NCBI GenBank assembly: GCA_021828185.1
Contig: JAKASI010000001.1
Location: 558,001-622,000 of the forward strand
Source of the DNA: an archaeon
Lineage (GTDB): Archaea; Thermoproteota; Nitrososphaeria; Nitrososphaerales; UBA183
Length of the DNA stretch: 64,000 nucleotides
Direction: 5' to 3'
A model generated the notes under the pieces. That model worked only from the letters and a program-made list of their open reading frames with translations, was not told the origin of the DNA and searched no databases. The translations under genes and the position numbers were made by a program. Shown piece after piece: positions 7,881-15,963 of this stretch. Numbering within the stretch: the stretch's first letter is position 1; every line of letters starts with the position of its first letter.

Positions 7881-9023
7881 GTGCGACCACCGTGGACACT
7901 GAGGACAGATGTCTCCCAGGCTCCGTTTTTCGTGTGCTGGGAGACTACGAAGGCCTGCCTTCTTGCCTGCCGCCACTGCAGAGCCAGGGCGATTCGGAGG
8001 TCCCTCCCGGGCGAGCTGGACCATTCGCAGGGTCTGGCGCTTATCGACCAGTTGCTGGATTTCGGAGAGCCATATCCTGCGCTACTCCTGACGGGGGGCG
8101 ACCCGCTCATGCGACCAGACTTCTTTGACCTCGTCGAGCACGCGAAGAAGAATGGAATCTACGTCGCCGTCGCTGCAAGCGTGACTCCCAGGCTGAATCA
8201 GGAGACAATAACTCGAATGAAGGAGCTGGACGTCGACATAATGTCGGTAAGCCTCGACGGGGCTTCCCCCAACACCCATGACAGGCTCCGCGGCGTCCCT
8301 GGCACGTGGCAAGGAACGATCCACGCTCTTCAGATAGCCAAGGACTCTGGGTTGAGAGCACAGGTCAACACCACTGTGATGAGGAGCAATATTGATGAGC
8401 TGGCCGGCATCTTCCAAATCGTGAAAGACGCAGGCTCGGCCGCCTGGGAAGTATTCTTCTTGATTCGGACGGGTCGGGGCGCTTCACTCGAAAGCCTGCA
8501 ACCTTCGGAGTGCGAAGAGGTGATGCACTTCCTCTACGACGCTTCTCAGTATGGCTTGCCCGTTAGAACGGCAGAGGGGCCGAGCTTCAGGAGGGTGCGC
8601 ATCGAGCGTCAGATGCAGGTTGGCCCGCCAACCAGCCAAGCCTATCAAAGACTATCGGTGCGGCTGCGAGCCCTCGCAGGGAGCCCGACAGCCCAGCCCT
8701 CCGTCAAGGCAACACAGACCGGGGACGGGAGGGGCATCATGTTCGTCAGCCACGACGGCGAAGTCTATCCGAGCGGGTTCCTGCCGATACGCACGGGCAA
8801 GGTTCCCGAGGACAAACTCGTCTCAATTTACAGGTCGAATGGGCTTTTCGCTGATTTGAGGGACTCCTCGAAGCTAAGGGGCCGTTGTGGCAAGTGCGAG
8901 TATCGGACAATCTGCGGAGGTTCGAGGTCTAGAGCGTTCGCAGAGCTCGGGGATGTTTTCGGAGAGGACCCCGCCTGCCCGTACGTTCCAGCAGCCAGCT
9001 ATGGTGTGTCACCGCTGGCCTAA
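7881..9023 (+). CDS. Radical SAM/SPASM protein, AhbC/AhbD/NirJ-like (tetrapyrrole maturation)
   Basis: From GTG 7881 this is a 380-residue protein; an earlier TTG at 7845 would place the TATA-like GTATTTAAC inside the gene. Residues 26-33 (C-x3-C-x2-C in CLLACRHC) bind the SAM-cleaving iron-sulfur cluster, and TGGDPLMRPD is the GGE-like SAM motif. The C-terminus has a SPASM-type CGKCEYRTICGGSR region followed by a last Cys (DPACPY). AhbC and AhbD convert didecarboxysiroheme to haem in archaea, and NirJ acts in haem d1 synthesis. The pattern CEYR-CGGSR-RA also fits the broader TIGR04053-type family. Its place beside hemLBDC supports a tetrapyrrole role; the exact reaction is inferred. Confidence 0.7.
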   Translation: MRPPWTLRTDVSQAPFFVCWETTKACLLACRHCRARAIRRSLPGELDHSQGLALIDQLLDFGEPYPALLLTGGDPLMRPDFFDLVEHAKKNGIYVAVAASVTPRLNQETITRMKELDVDIMSVSLDGASPNTHDRLRGVPGTWQGTIHALQIAKDSGLRAQVNTTVMRSNIDELAGIFQIVKDAGSAAWEVFFLIRTGRGASLESLQPSECEEVMHFLYDASQYGLPVRTAEGPSFRRVRIERQMQVGPPTSQAYQRLSVRLRALAGSPTAQPSVKATQTGDGRGIMFVSHDGEVYPSGFLPIRTGKVPEDKLVSIYRSNGLFADLRDSSKLRGRCGKCEYRTICGGSRSRAFAELGDVFGEDPACPYVPAASYGVSPLA

Positions 9024-9044
9024 ATCACGTGATCGATTCCAGTC

Positions 9045-9287
9045 TTGCTGAGGCTTGCCCGACACGAACCCTTGGCAGGCCTCGAGTCACCGGAAGGTTT
9101 CCTCGCCGCGGTCGGGGACCTGCGCGACGTCTGGAACAGGGACGGGAACAGGCGACTCAGGGAGACCTTCGAAAGTCGGACCAGCATTGTTGAAGACGCC
9201 ACCGAGCTGCTGGCGCCTGTGCTCGAACCTGCCCGCACGGAGCTTCCGGAGTGCTGCAGGACGTGCTACAGAATCGTGGGCGTGTGA
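9045..9287 (+). CDS. Small Cys-containing hypothetical protein
   Basis: This is an 80-residue protein from TTG 9045, 21 bases after the radical SAM gene and on the same strand, so probably co-transcribed. Third positions are almost all G or C, which supports coding. It is acidic and helical, with a C-terminal CCRTC motif (PECCRTCYRIVGV) that could hold a metal or iron-sulfur cluster. I do not recognise the family. It runs tail to tail with hemL. A partner or electron donor of the upstream radical SAM enzyme is one possible role, inferred from position only. Confidence 0.55.
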   Translation: MLRLARHEPLAGLESPEGFLAAVGDLRDVWNRDGNRRLRETFESRTSIVEDATELLAPVLEPARTELPECCRTCYRIVGV

Positions 9288-9314
9288 CTTGCCTCGCTTC
9301 AGGACCCAAGGTCC

Positions 9315-10607
9315 CTAGTGGCTGAGCCCCAGGTCACGGAAGGCCGTCCTGGAAGCCACGACAGTCTTCTCGATGTCGCTCTCCTCGTGCGCGAGCGACA
9401 CGAAGTTCGACTCGAAGGCCGAGGGGGGCAGGTAGATTCCATGTTTCAGCATGGCCCAGAAGAACTTCGGATACCTCGCATGCTCCGAACTCCTCGCTTC
9501 TGCGAAGGACCTGACTGGCGCTGACCCGAAGAAGATAGCGAACATCGAACCCACCCTGTTGATCGTGACTTCCACCCCCTCGGCAGAACCAGCCTTAGCC
9601 AACCGATGTTGGAGCGTTCCCGAGAGCTTCTCAAGCCGGGCATACGAGCCCCTTTTCAGGGCGCCGATGGTCGCGAGCCCCGCCGCGACTGCCACTGGGT
9701 TCCCAGACAGCGTCCCTGCCTGATAGACCGGCCCTTCGGGGCTCACCATCTCCATGATTTCCCTCTTCCCTCCGTAGGCCGCCGCAGGAAAACCTCCGCC
9801 CAGGACCTTGCCCAGGCAGGTGAGGTCCGGCCTCACCCCGTACAGCTCTTGGGCCCCGCCAGGCGACACCCTGAACCCCGTGACCACCTCGTCGAATATC
9901 AGAACCGACCCGTGTTCGGTGCAGAGCTTCCTGAGCTTCTCCAGGAACCCTGCCTCCGGAGGGATGACCCCCATGTTGGCTGCGACAGGCTCGACAATTA
10001 CCGCAGCGATCCGGTCCGAACCCTTGCTGAATGCCTCCTCGACCGCTCCCGGGTCGTTGTACGGAACCGTCAGGGTGTCTGCGACGGTCCCGGCAGTGAC
10101 CCCTGGCGACGAGGGAAGGTCAAAGGTCGCCAGCCCTGACCCACCCTGGGCCAGGAACGGGTCCGCGTGGCCGTGATAGCACCCTTCGAACTTCAGGACG
10201 GCGGCCCTGTTAGTATACGCCCTTGCCACCCTCAGGGCTGACATCGTGGCTTCCGTCCCGGAACTGACGAGCCTGAGCATCTCGACCGAAGGGACAAGGG
10301 AACGGACCTTCTCCGCCAGCCTCACCTCCGCCTCGGTCGGTGCCCCGAAGCTTGTGCCTCTTCCTGCTGCCCTGGAGGCCGCCGCCAGGACTCTAGAGTC
10401 TGCATGGCCGAGGATGAGCGCCCCCCAGGAGCAGACATAGTCGACATACCTGTTCCCGTCTGCATCCCAGATCTTCGAGCCCTTTCCGCGGGCGACGAAG
10501 AGGGGGTTCCCTCCCACGGCCTTGAACGCACGGACCGGGCTGTTCACCGCGCCCACCATGACATGGAGCCCCCTGCGATAGAGCTCGTCAGACCTCCTTC
10601 GTCTCAT
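9315..10607 (-). CDS. hemL: Glutamate-1-semialdehyde 2,1-aminomutase
   Basis: This 430-residue cytosolic PLP enzyme makes 5-aminolevulinate from glutamate-1-semialdehyde, the second step of the C5 pathway. Signatures seen are GAVNSPVRAFKAVGG at the N-terminus, SSGTEATMSALRVAR, the PLP-phosphate region FEGCYHGHAD, IFDEVVTGFR, and the Schiff-base Lys in LGKVLGGGFPAAAYGG. Length is normal for the family. It is the last gene of a minus-strand hemC-hemD-hemB-hemL run, with a 31-base gap after hemB. The product of HemA, encoded at 25505, is its substrate. Confidence 0.96.
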   Translation of the reverse strand: MRRRRSDELYRRGLHVMVGAVNSPVRAFKAVGGNPLFVARGKGSKIWDADGNRYVDYVCSWGALILGHADSRVLAAASRAAGRGTSFGAPTEAEVRLAEKVRSLVPSVEMLRLVSSGTEATMSALRVARAYTNRAAVLKFEGCYHGHADPFLAQGGSGLATFDLPSSPGVTAGTVADTLTVPYNDPGAVEEAFSKGSDRIAAVIVEPVAANMGVIPPEAGFLEKLRKLCTEHGSVLIFDEVVTGFRVSPGGAQELYGVRPDLTCLGKVLGGGFPAAAYGGKREIMEMVSPEGPVYQAGTLSGNPVAVAAGLATIGALKRGSYARLEKLSGTLQHRLAKAGSAEGVEVTINRVGSMFAIFFGSAPVRSFAEARSSEHARYPKFFWAMLKHGIYLPPSAFESNFVSLAHEESDIEKTVVASRTAFRDLGLSH

Positions 10608-10638
10608 GACCGATCCCCCGGTTCGCCGAGGAGCCTGC

Positions 10639-11634
10639 CTACGCTCCCCAGCCTTCCTTCATCCACCTGGCGGCCTGTTCCGCGAAGTAGGTGATGATGA
10701 GATCGGCCCCTGCCCGCTTCATCCCCACCAGGATCTCGTAGACGGCGGCCTTTTCGTCCAGCCACCCTCTCGCGGCCGCGGCCTTGACCATCGCATACTC
10801 TCCGCTGACGTCGTAGGCGGCGAGCGGCAAATCAAACCTCCTCCGCGCTTCAGAAATCACGTCGAGGAAGGCCAAGGCAGGCTTCACCATTACAAGGTCC
10901 GCCCCCTCTCTGACATCAGCTTCGATCTCCCTCATGGCCTGGCGTCTGCTCGCCACGTCCATCTGGTGGCTCTTCCTGTCTCCGAAGGAAGGCTTCGACC
11001 CTGCCGCCGACCTGAAGGGGGAGTAGAAGGTGGAGGCGTACTTCGCCGAGTACCCCATGACGAGCGTATCCTTCATCCCTGCCCTGCTGAGCGCTTCCCT
11101 GATGGCCAGGACCTGACCGTCCATCATGGCGCTGGGGGCCACTACGTCGGCGCCTGCTGACGCGTACTCTACTGCAGCCTTCGCAAGCAGCGGGAGGGTT
11201 TTGTCGTTGTCTATCTTCTCCCCGGTCAGAACTCCGCAGTGGCCATGGCTCGTGTATTCGCACAGGCAGACGTCGGTCATTATCACAAGTTCAGGGAATC
11301 CCTTCCGCAGCGACCTGACCGCCCTCGGCACCACGCCATCCTTGGCGTAGGCTCCTGTCCCCATGGCGTCCTTCTTGGAAGGAACTCCGAAGAGAAGGAC
11401 GTTCCGGACACCTGCCTTCGCCAGCCTGCCGACGTAGGCATCCAGCTTGTCCACGGAGTACCTGTTGACTCCGGGCATCTCCTCTATGGGCTCGACCTTG
11501 CCCTTCGCGTCGAGGACAAAAATCGGGGCGACGAATTCCTCCGGGTGGAGCCTGGTTTCTCTGAACGACCTGCGGATCCAGTCTCTCCCCCTCAGCCTCC
11601 GCAGTCTGGGCTCGAAGCTCCTCCCTACGCTCAA
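10639..11634 (-). CDS. hemB: Delta-aminolevulinic acid dehydratase (porphobilinogen synthase)
   Basis: This 331-residue enzyme condenses two 5-aminolevulinates to porphobilinogen. The Zn-site cysteines appear in DVCLCEYTSHGHCG, the first active-site Lys in GYSAKYASTFYSPFR and the second in DLVMVKPALAF. EEFVAPIFVLD near the N-terminus is also typical. The ATG at 11634 overlaps the hemD stop (11631) by four bases, so the genes are translationally coupled. The Cys-rich metal site indicates a zinc-type rather than magnesium-only enzyme. Confidence 0.96.
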   Translation of the reverse strand: MSVGRSFEPRLRRLRGRDWIRRSFRETRLHPEEFVAPIFVLDAKGKVEPIEEMPGVNRYSVDKLDAYVGRLAKAGVRNVLLFGVPSKKDAMGTGAYAKDGVVPRAVRSLRKGFPELVIMTDVCLCEYTSHGHCGVLTGEKIDNDKTLPLLAKAAVEYASAGADVVAPSAMMDGQVLAIREALSRAGMKDTLVMGYSAKYASTFYSPFRSAAGSKPSFGDRKSHQMDVASRRQAMREIEADVREGADLVMVKPALAFLDVISEARRRFDLPLAAYDVSGEYAMVKAAAARGWLDEKAAVYEILVGMKRAGADLIITYFAEQAARWMKEGWGA

Positions 11635-12392
11635 CGCACCACCAGCTTACCTGCCTCCATAAGAAGTGCATCAAAAGTGTGGACCCTGGACGCGACCACC
11701 CGCTCGAACCCCGCATCTCTTGCCTCGTTGGCGGTAACCGGTCCTATACAGATGGCGAGGGCGTCCGTCTTCAGTCTTGCAAGCACCGCCGGGGCCAGCC
11801 GTTTTATGAGACCCTCCACTTCTGAAGGGCTCCCTAGAAGCACAGCCCTGGCACCTTCGACTCCCGCTCCTCGGTACCGGCTCCCAACGAGACTCGTCCG
11901 GTAGATGGGGACTGAGGTCACGGAGAATCCCCGGCCTTCCAGGATGCTTACAATCTCCTCCCCTGCCTTCTCGGCTCTCAACAGCAGTATCCTGCGACCG
12001 GACCCTGTCGGAAGCTGGCGGCCCAGGGCCGCGGTGGTGTACTCGGAGGGGACGAAGGCGGCCTCGAATCCCTCTCTCCTCAGACGGACCGCGGTGACCT
12101 CGCCCACAGCGGCGATCCTCGGGAGGTCCCCGCCTCCCCCTGCCCTGACTTTCCTAATCATCCGGACAAAGGTGGAAGCGCCCCTGGGCGAGGTGAGCAC
12201 GACCCAGTCGAAGTCCGCTACGCCCGCAAGAACCTTGTTCACTCTGGGGAGGTCAGACGGTTGCAGGAACTCCACGGTGCTGATGGAGATGGGCACCATG
12301 CCGAGGTCCCTGATCCTGGGGGAAAGCTCCCTGTTCCCTTCGGCGGACCTTGCGATCACGACCCTCGGTCCACTGGCGTCCTTCGGCCTCAA
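11631..12392 (-). CDS. hemD: Uroporphyrinogen-III synthase
   Basis: This 253-residue protein has the two-lobed HemD layout with low overall conservation. Recognisable parts are WVVLTSPRGASTFVRMI (the T-S-x-x-G/A segment), IAAVGEVTAVRLRREGF and the C-terminal AICIGPVTANEARDAGF, all typical of HemD active-site loops. It cyclises hydroxymethylbilane to uroporphyrinogen III, the branch point for siroheme. It overlaps hemC upstream and hemB downstream by four bases each. HemD sequences are weakly conserved, so the operon context carries part of the call. Confidence 0.93.
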   Translation of the reverse strand: MRPKDASGPRVVIARSAEGNRELSPRIRDLGMVPISISTVEFLQPSDLPRVNKVLAGVADFDWVVLTSPRGASTFVRMIRKVRAGGGGDLPRIAAVGEVTAVRLRREGFEAAFVPSEYTTAALGRQLPTGSGRRILLLRAEKAGEEIVSILEGRGFSVTSVPIYRTSLVGSRYRGAGVEGARAVLLGSPSEVEGLIKRLAPAVLARLKTDALAICIGPVTANEARDAGFERVVASRVHTFDALLMEAGKLVVR

Positions 12393-13300
12393 CCCCGCCT
12401 CCCGCCGTTCCTCAGGAGCCTTCTCGCCAGTTCCTTGCCGAGCTCGTCCGGCCCTGACTTCGGTCCGGAGAGGGCGCTCTTGACCACCGACGAACCGTCG
12501 GGCTCCGCGACCATTCCAACGATCTTCATCTCCACGCCTGTGATCTTGGCATACGCCCCCGCCGGGAAGTTGCAGTCGCCTCCAAGTCTCGCCAGGAAGG
12601 CCCTCTCGCAGCTGCTCTCCAGGTTTGTAGCCTGATCATCGACTTTCTTCAGAAGCTCGATGGCGCCTTCGTCGTCCTTTCGGGACTCCACAGCCAGGAT
12701 CCCCTGGCAGGCAGCAGGGACCATCTCGTCGACTGTGAAGTGCTGCGCAGCCCTTCCGGCAAGCCCGAGCCTCTGCAGGCCGGCAGCCGCGACGACGACC
12801 CCATCCAACCCCTTCTCCCTCATCCTCTCCATCCTCGTCTCGACGTTTCCTCGCACCTCTACTGCTCTGATGTCCGGGCGGAGCTTACTCAGCTGAACCT
12901 TCCTCCTGATGCTGCTCGTGCCCACGACAGACCCGATCGGAAGTCCGCCGAGGTTGGACCCGCCGAGCGACACAAGGGCATCCCTCACGTCGCCTCTGGG
13001 CGGGGTAGCTGCGATCGTGAGCCTCCTGTCCAGCGAACTCGGGAGATCCTTCAAGCTGTGTACAGCGACGTCGACTCTCCCTTCGATGAGCTGTCTGTCT
13101 ATCTCGTGGGTGAAAGCGAACTTCCGGTCAGCCCCGGACGCCTCCCCTGCCTGCGCAATGTCCCCGGCCGTCCTGATGGGGACGACAGCGACACGGGTCC
13201 CGGGGGCAGCCGCCCGGATGAGGTCCACCACGATCTGGGTCTGGGCGAGCGCCAGCCTGCTTCCCCTGGTTCCCACCCGAAGCTGGCCGCTACCTCCCAT
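12389..13300 (-). CDS. hemC: Hydroxymethylbilane synthase (porphobilinogen deaminase)
   Basis: From ATG 13300 this is a 303-residue enzyme starting MGGSGQLRVGTRGSRLALAQ, the classic HemC N-terminus; the frame stays open upstream to 13408 but that extension does not look like HemC. Other signatures are VHSLKDLPSSL, GTSSIRRKVQL and the dipyrromethane-cofactor Cys in LGGDCNFPAGAYA. It polymerises four porphobilinogens. It is the first gene of the minus-strand hemC-D-B-L operon and is divergent from dsrM1, with a 23-base inverted repeat between them. That arrangement suggests shared control of siroheme supply and sulfite reduction. Confidence 0.96.
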   Translation of the reverse strand: MGGSGQLRVGTRGSRLALAQTQIVVDLIRAAAPGTRVAVVPIRTAGDIAQAGEASGADRKFAFTHEIDRQLIEGRVDVAVHSLKDLPSSLDRRLTIAATPPRGDVRDALVSLGGSNLGGLPIGSVVGTSSIRRKVQLSKLRPDIRAVEVRGNVETRMERMREKGLDGVVVAAAGLQRLGLAGRAAQHFTVDEMVPAACQGILAVESRKDDEGAIELLKKVDDQATNLESSCERAFLARLGGDCNFPAGAYAKITGVEMKIVGMVAEPDGSSVVKSALSGPKSGPDELGKELARRLLRNGGRRG

Positions 13301-13353
13301 GGCTCCCGCCAAGTCTCCTTTCCTTCGCTCCGGAGGTATCTGAAGATGGTGGT

Positions 13354-13376
13354 TATTCCACGGCGGCCGTGGAATA
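13354..13376. promoter_or_regulatory. Perfect inverted repeat between hemC and dsrM1, candidate operator
   Basis: Two 10-base arms (TATTCCACGG and CCGTGGAATA) flank a 3-base spacer. The repeat lies in the divergent hemC/dsrM1 gap and covers the GTG at 13369. A related 23-base repeat with the same outer bases lies at 18569-18591 in the other divergent dsr gap. A dimeric regulator site is the natural reading. Confidence 0.65.
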
Positions 13377-14208
13377 TTCGTTATCTGCCCCTTCGCTCTC
13401 AATCTCACCGAGATTGGACATTACGTTTGCGCTGTTCGGGGTGCTCCCCTACGCGGTATTGGCCGTCTTCGTGGCCGGCATACTCTACAGGGTCTACCGC
13501 TGGGTCGACGCCAGACTCCTGACCGGTCTCTACAACGTCAACGTCGGGCTCTATGAAGACAGCAGGGGGGCTGTGACGAAGGATATCCTGAAGAGGGTCT
13601 TCCTGTTCTACACTCTCGGTGACAAGGAAGGGGACAGGGAACTGTACGTTGGTTCCATGTTCTTCCACTGGGGCATCTGGGTCGCGTTGGCAGGTCATCT
13701 CGGGGTGGTGCTGCCTCAGCCTGCCCTCTCGGCCATGGGAGTGACCCCGCAGGCACACACCTTCTTGTGCCTCTACGTCGGCGGGACGGCGGGGCTCGTC
13801 GCACTCGTCGGCGTCCTGCTGCTTGCGGATAGGAGGGTCAGGGGAGTGGAAAGCAGCGTCAAGGTGCTCAACACATACCACATTCGTGTCCCACTGAGAA
13901 GGCTGAGTTTCCTCGACGACTACTTCGCCGTGCTGATTCTCCTTGCCATCATCGCCAGCGGACTCTTCCAGACGTTTTTCGTGTCGCAGGCCGACCTGGC
14001 TCACCTTGCGAACGTTTCATCCTGGCTGTGGTCCCTCGTGGTCTTCCATCCGAACGTATCATACATCGCGTCGTTTCCATCCTTCCAGGTTCACATGATC
14101 ATCGTGATGGTGTTTCTCGCCTATTTCCCCTGGGGCAAGATGCTCCACCTGTTCTCCTTCCTCCTCATGCCTTCGACTTCCAGGTCAGCAGCGCGGGTGG
14201 AGATGTAA
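13369..14208 (+). CDS. dsrM: DsrM-like membrane cytochrome b subunit (copy 1)
   Basis: This protein of up to 279 residues has about five membrane helices and belongs to the NarI/HdrE/DsrM group. His-bearing segments FHWGIW, AGHLG, NTYHIR and KMLHLF are positioned to ligate haem b. DsrM oxidises membrane quinol and passes electrons to DsrK. The GTG at 13369 lies inside the inverted repeat, and TTG 13414 (opening LDITFALFGVLPYAVLAVF) is an equally good start that would leave the repeat in the promoter. The gene ends one base before dsrK1. It is shorter than DsrM copy 2 and lacks its long soluble tail. Confidence 0.85.
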   Translation: MEYSLSAPSLSISPRLDITFALFGVLPYAVLAVFVAGILYRVYRWVDARLLTGLYNVNVGLYEDSRGAVTKDILKRVFLFYTLGDKEGDRELYVGSMFFHWGIWVALAGHLGVVLPQPALSAMGVTPQAHTFLCLYVGGTAGLVALVGVLLLADRRVRGVESSVKVLNTYHIRVPLRRLSFLDDYFAVLILLAIIASGLFQTFFVSQADLAHLANVSSWLWSLVVFHPNVSYIASFPSFQVHMIIVMVFLAYFPWGKMLHLFSFLLMPSTSRSAARVEM

Positions 14209-14209
14209 G

Positions 14210-15610
14210 TTGTCTTTCAACAAGGTCTTCAAAGAGAGGCCGTTCAAGTTCGGAGACGTATCCAACTTCGCCCACAACATGACCGACCCGAAGCTGGAGA
14301 GTGCGCTGCAGGAGAAGATCGGCCTGAAGGCGCCCGATGAAAAGGTACAGCACTTCGAGAAGAGGCTGAGAGAGGAGTACAACTGCAACAGGAACGTGCG
14401 GATGGCGGTGGACGTCTGCGTGCACTGCGGCGCCTGCCTGGAAGCCTGTCCTACCTACATAACCACCGGGGACATCTGGAATTCGCCCCTCGGGAGGGCT
14501 GAACTCATCCGTGGGGTGCTGAAGGAGGAGACCCCGAGCGGTAAGCTGTTCGGGAGCCTAGTGGGCGCCAGGAAGGCGGACGAAGAGTACCTGAAGAAGG
14601 TCTTCACGTACTACTGGCTCTGCCTCATCTGCCGGAGGTGCTCCTACGTATGCCCCCTTGGCGTCGACCAGACCGACGTGACGCGGACGGTCCGGGGGGT
14701 CCTCCACGAAGTGGGGATGTCGTCGAGGTTCACCTCGCTGACAATCGACGCCCACTACAAGAGCGGGAACAACATGAACTACTCTCCCAAGGCGGTGAAA
14801 CCAGTCCTCGACTTTGCTGTGGCGGAGATAAAGGAGGAGAAGGGGGTTGAAGTCACCTACAAGCTGGACCAGCCCGCCCAGGCGCTGCTCCTCCCTTCCT
14901 CGGCGGACCTGGCGATGAACATGGACACCCTCAAGGGCTATCTCCTGTTCCTGAACAAGATAGGTCTGGACTTCACGTTCAGCACAAAGGTGGCAGAGAC
15001 CGCGAACTTCGGCCTCTTCCTTCACCCGAAGCACATGCAGACCCTAGCCCAGAAGTACGTCGACGCGGCGAAGGAGCTCGGGGTGAAGTTGGTCATAGCG
15101 GGAGAATGCGGGCATGCATGGAGGGTCCACAAGAACTACACCATGCAGAGGCTCAGGGAAAGCGGGATCAACTTGGTTCACATCCATCACCTCGCCGCCA
15201 AGTACATCGCGGAGGGGAAGCTGAACCTGAAGAAGCCGGAGAACAGCACAGTCTACACCTATCAGGACCCCTGCCAGTTCGCCAGAGGGGGGGACCTGAC
15301 GGAGGAACCTCGTCTCATAATGGACAACGTGGCCAAGGAGTGGAGGGAGAGCGAGCACAACAGGAGCAAGACGTGGTGCTGCGGTGGCCAGGGAGGGAAC
15401 CTCACCGACGAGGTGGTCCCGGTCGTAACCGAATATGCCAAGCTCTGGTACGAGGACGCCCTGAAGGCGGGGGCATCCTGGGTCATAAGACCGTGCTCCA
15501 TATGCAAGGCTCAGCTGAGCCACGTGGTTCCCTACCTCAACAAGTCCTACAAGAAAGACGTACACTACTCGGGGCTGATGGACCTGGTCTACGCGGCGAT
15601 AGTCCCTTGA
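14210..15610 (+). CDS. dsrK: DsrK/HdrD-like iron-sulfur subunit (copy 1)
   Basis: This 466-residue protein starts at TTG 14210. Two [4Fe-4S] ferredoxin motifs lie near residues 70-80 (CVHCGACLEACP) and 140-155 (CLICRRCSYVCP). They are followed by two CCG-type domains with GECGHAW, DPCQFARGG, WCCGGQGGN and PCSICKAQL, the cysteines that hold the noncubane catalytic cluster in HdrD/DsrK. DsrK is thought to reduce the DsrC trisulfide formed during sulfite reduction. It is paired with dsrM1 upstream and followed by a DsrE-like gene with a 4-base overlap. It differs clearly from the second DsrK at 15964-17544. Confidence 0.88.
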   Translation: MSFNKVFKERPFKFGDVSNFAHNMTDPKLESALQEKIGLKAPDEKVQHFEKRLREEYNCNRNVRMAVDVCVHCGACLEACPTYITTGDIWNSPLGRAELIRGVLKEETPSGKLFGSLVGARKADEEYLKKVFTYYWLCLICRRCSYVCPLGVDQTDVTRTVRGVLHEVGMSSRFTSLTIDAHYKSGNNMNYSPKAVKPVLDFAVAEIKEEKGVEVTYKLDQPAQALLLPSSADLAMNMDTLKGYLLFLNKIGLDFTFSTKVAETANFGLFLHPKHMQTLAQKYVDAAKELGVKLVIAGECGHAWRVHKNYTMQRLRESGINLVHIHHLAAKYIAEGKLNLKKPENSTVYTYQDPCQFARGGDLTEEPRLIMDNVAKEWRESEHNRSKTWCCGGQGGNLTDEVVPVVTEYAKLWYEDALKAGASWVIRPCSICKAQLSHVVPYLNKSYKKDVHYSGLMDLVYAAIVP

Positions 15611-15954
15611 GCGGGAAGGTGGCGATACTCGCTACGATGTCACCGGCCGAGACGGCCAGGGTGGACATGATGTTTGAGTACTCTGCGGCTGCCGCCGCCA
15701 TGGACTTCGAGGTCCTGGTGTTCCTTTCGCTGGACTCTGTCCTGATCCTCAAGAAAGGGGTCTATGAGAAGCTGGGCCCTGCGACCAGGGATAGGATCAG
15801 CAGGGCGCTGTCCCTGGGGGTCAAGATAGCCGCGTGCTCAGCAGCCATGCAAGGGTTCGGAGTCAAGGAGTTCGGCATCGACGGCGTCGAGGTCCGGGGC
15901 GCAGCGTACTTCTTCGACTACGTAGCCTCGGCGAAGACGACGCTGACCCTCTAG
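15607..15954 (+). CDS. DsrE-family sulfurtransferase-like protein
   Basis: This 115-residue protein comes from TTG 15607, which overlaps the dsrK1 stop by four bases; a GTG at 15619 is the alternative. The opening KVAILATMSPAETARVDMMF and the later AACSAAMQGFGV follow the DsrE/DsrF fold, including the Cys that in DsrE2 and TusD proteins carries persulfide. It probably relays sulfur or binds DsrC. DsrEFH trimers are markers of oxidative sulfur metabolism, but only one DsrE-like gene is present, with no dsrF or dsrH beside it. Its stop lies nine bases from the convergent dsrK2 end. Confidence 0.75.
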   Translation: MSGKVAILATMSPAETARVDMMFEYSAAAAAMDFEVLVFLSLDSVLILKKGVYEKLGPATRDRISRALSLGVKIAACSAAMQGFGVKEFGIDGVEVRGAAYFFDYVASAKTTLTL

Positions 15955-15963
15955 GGAGACGGC

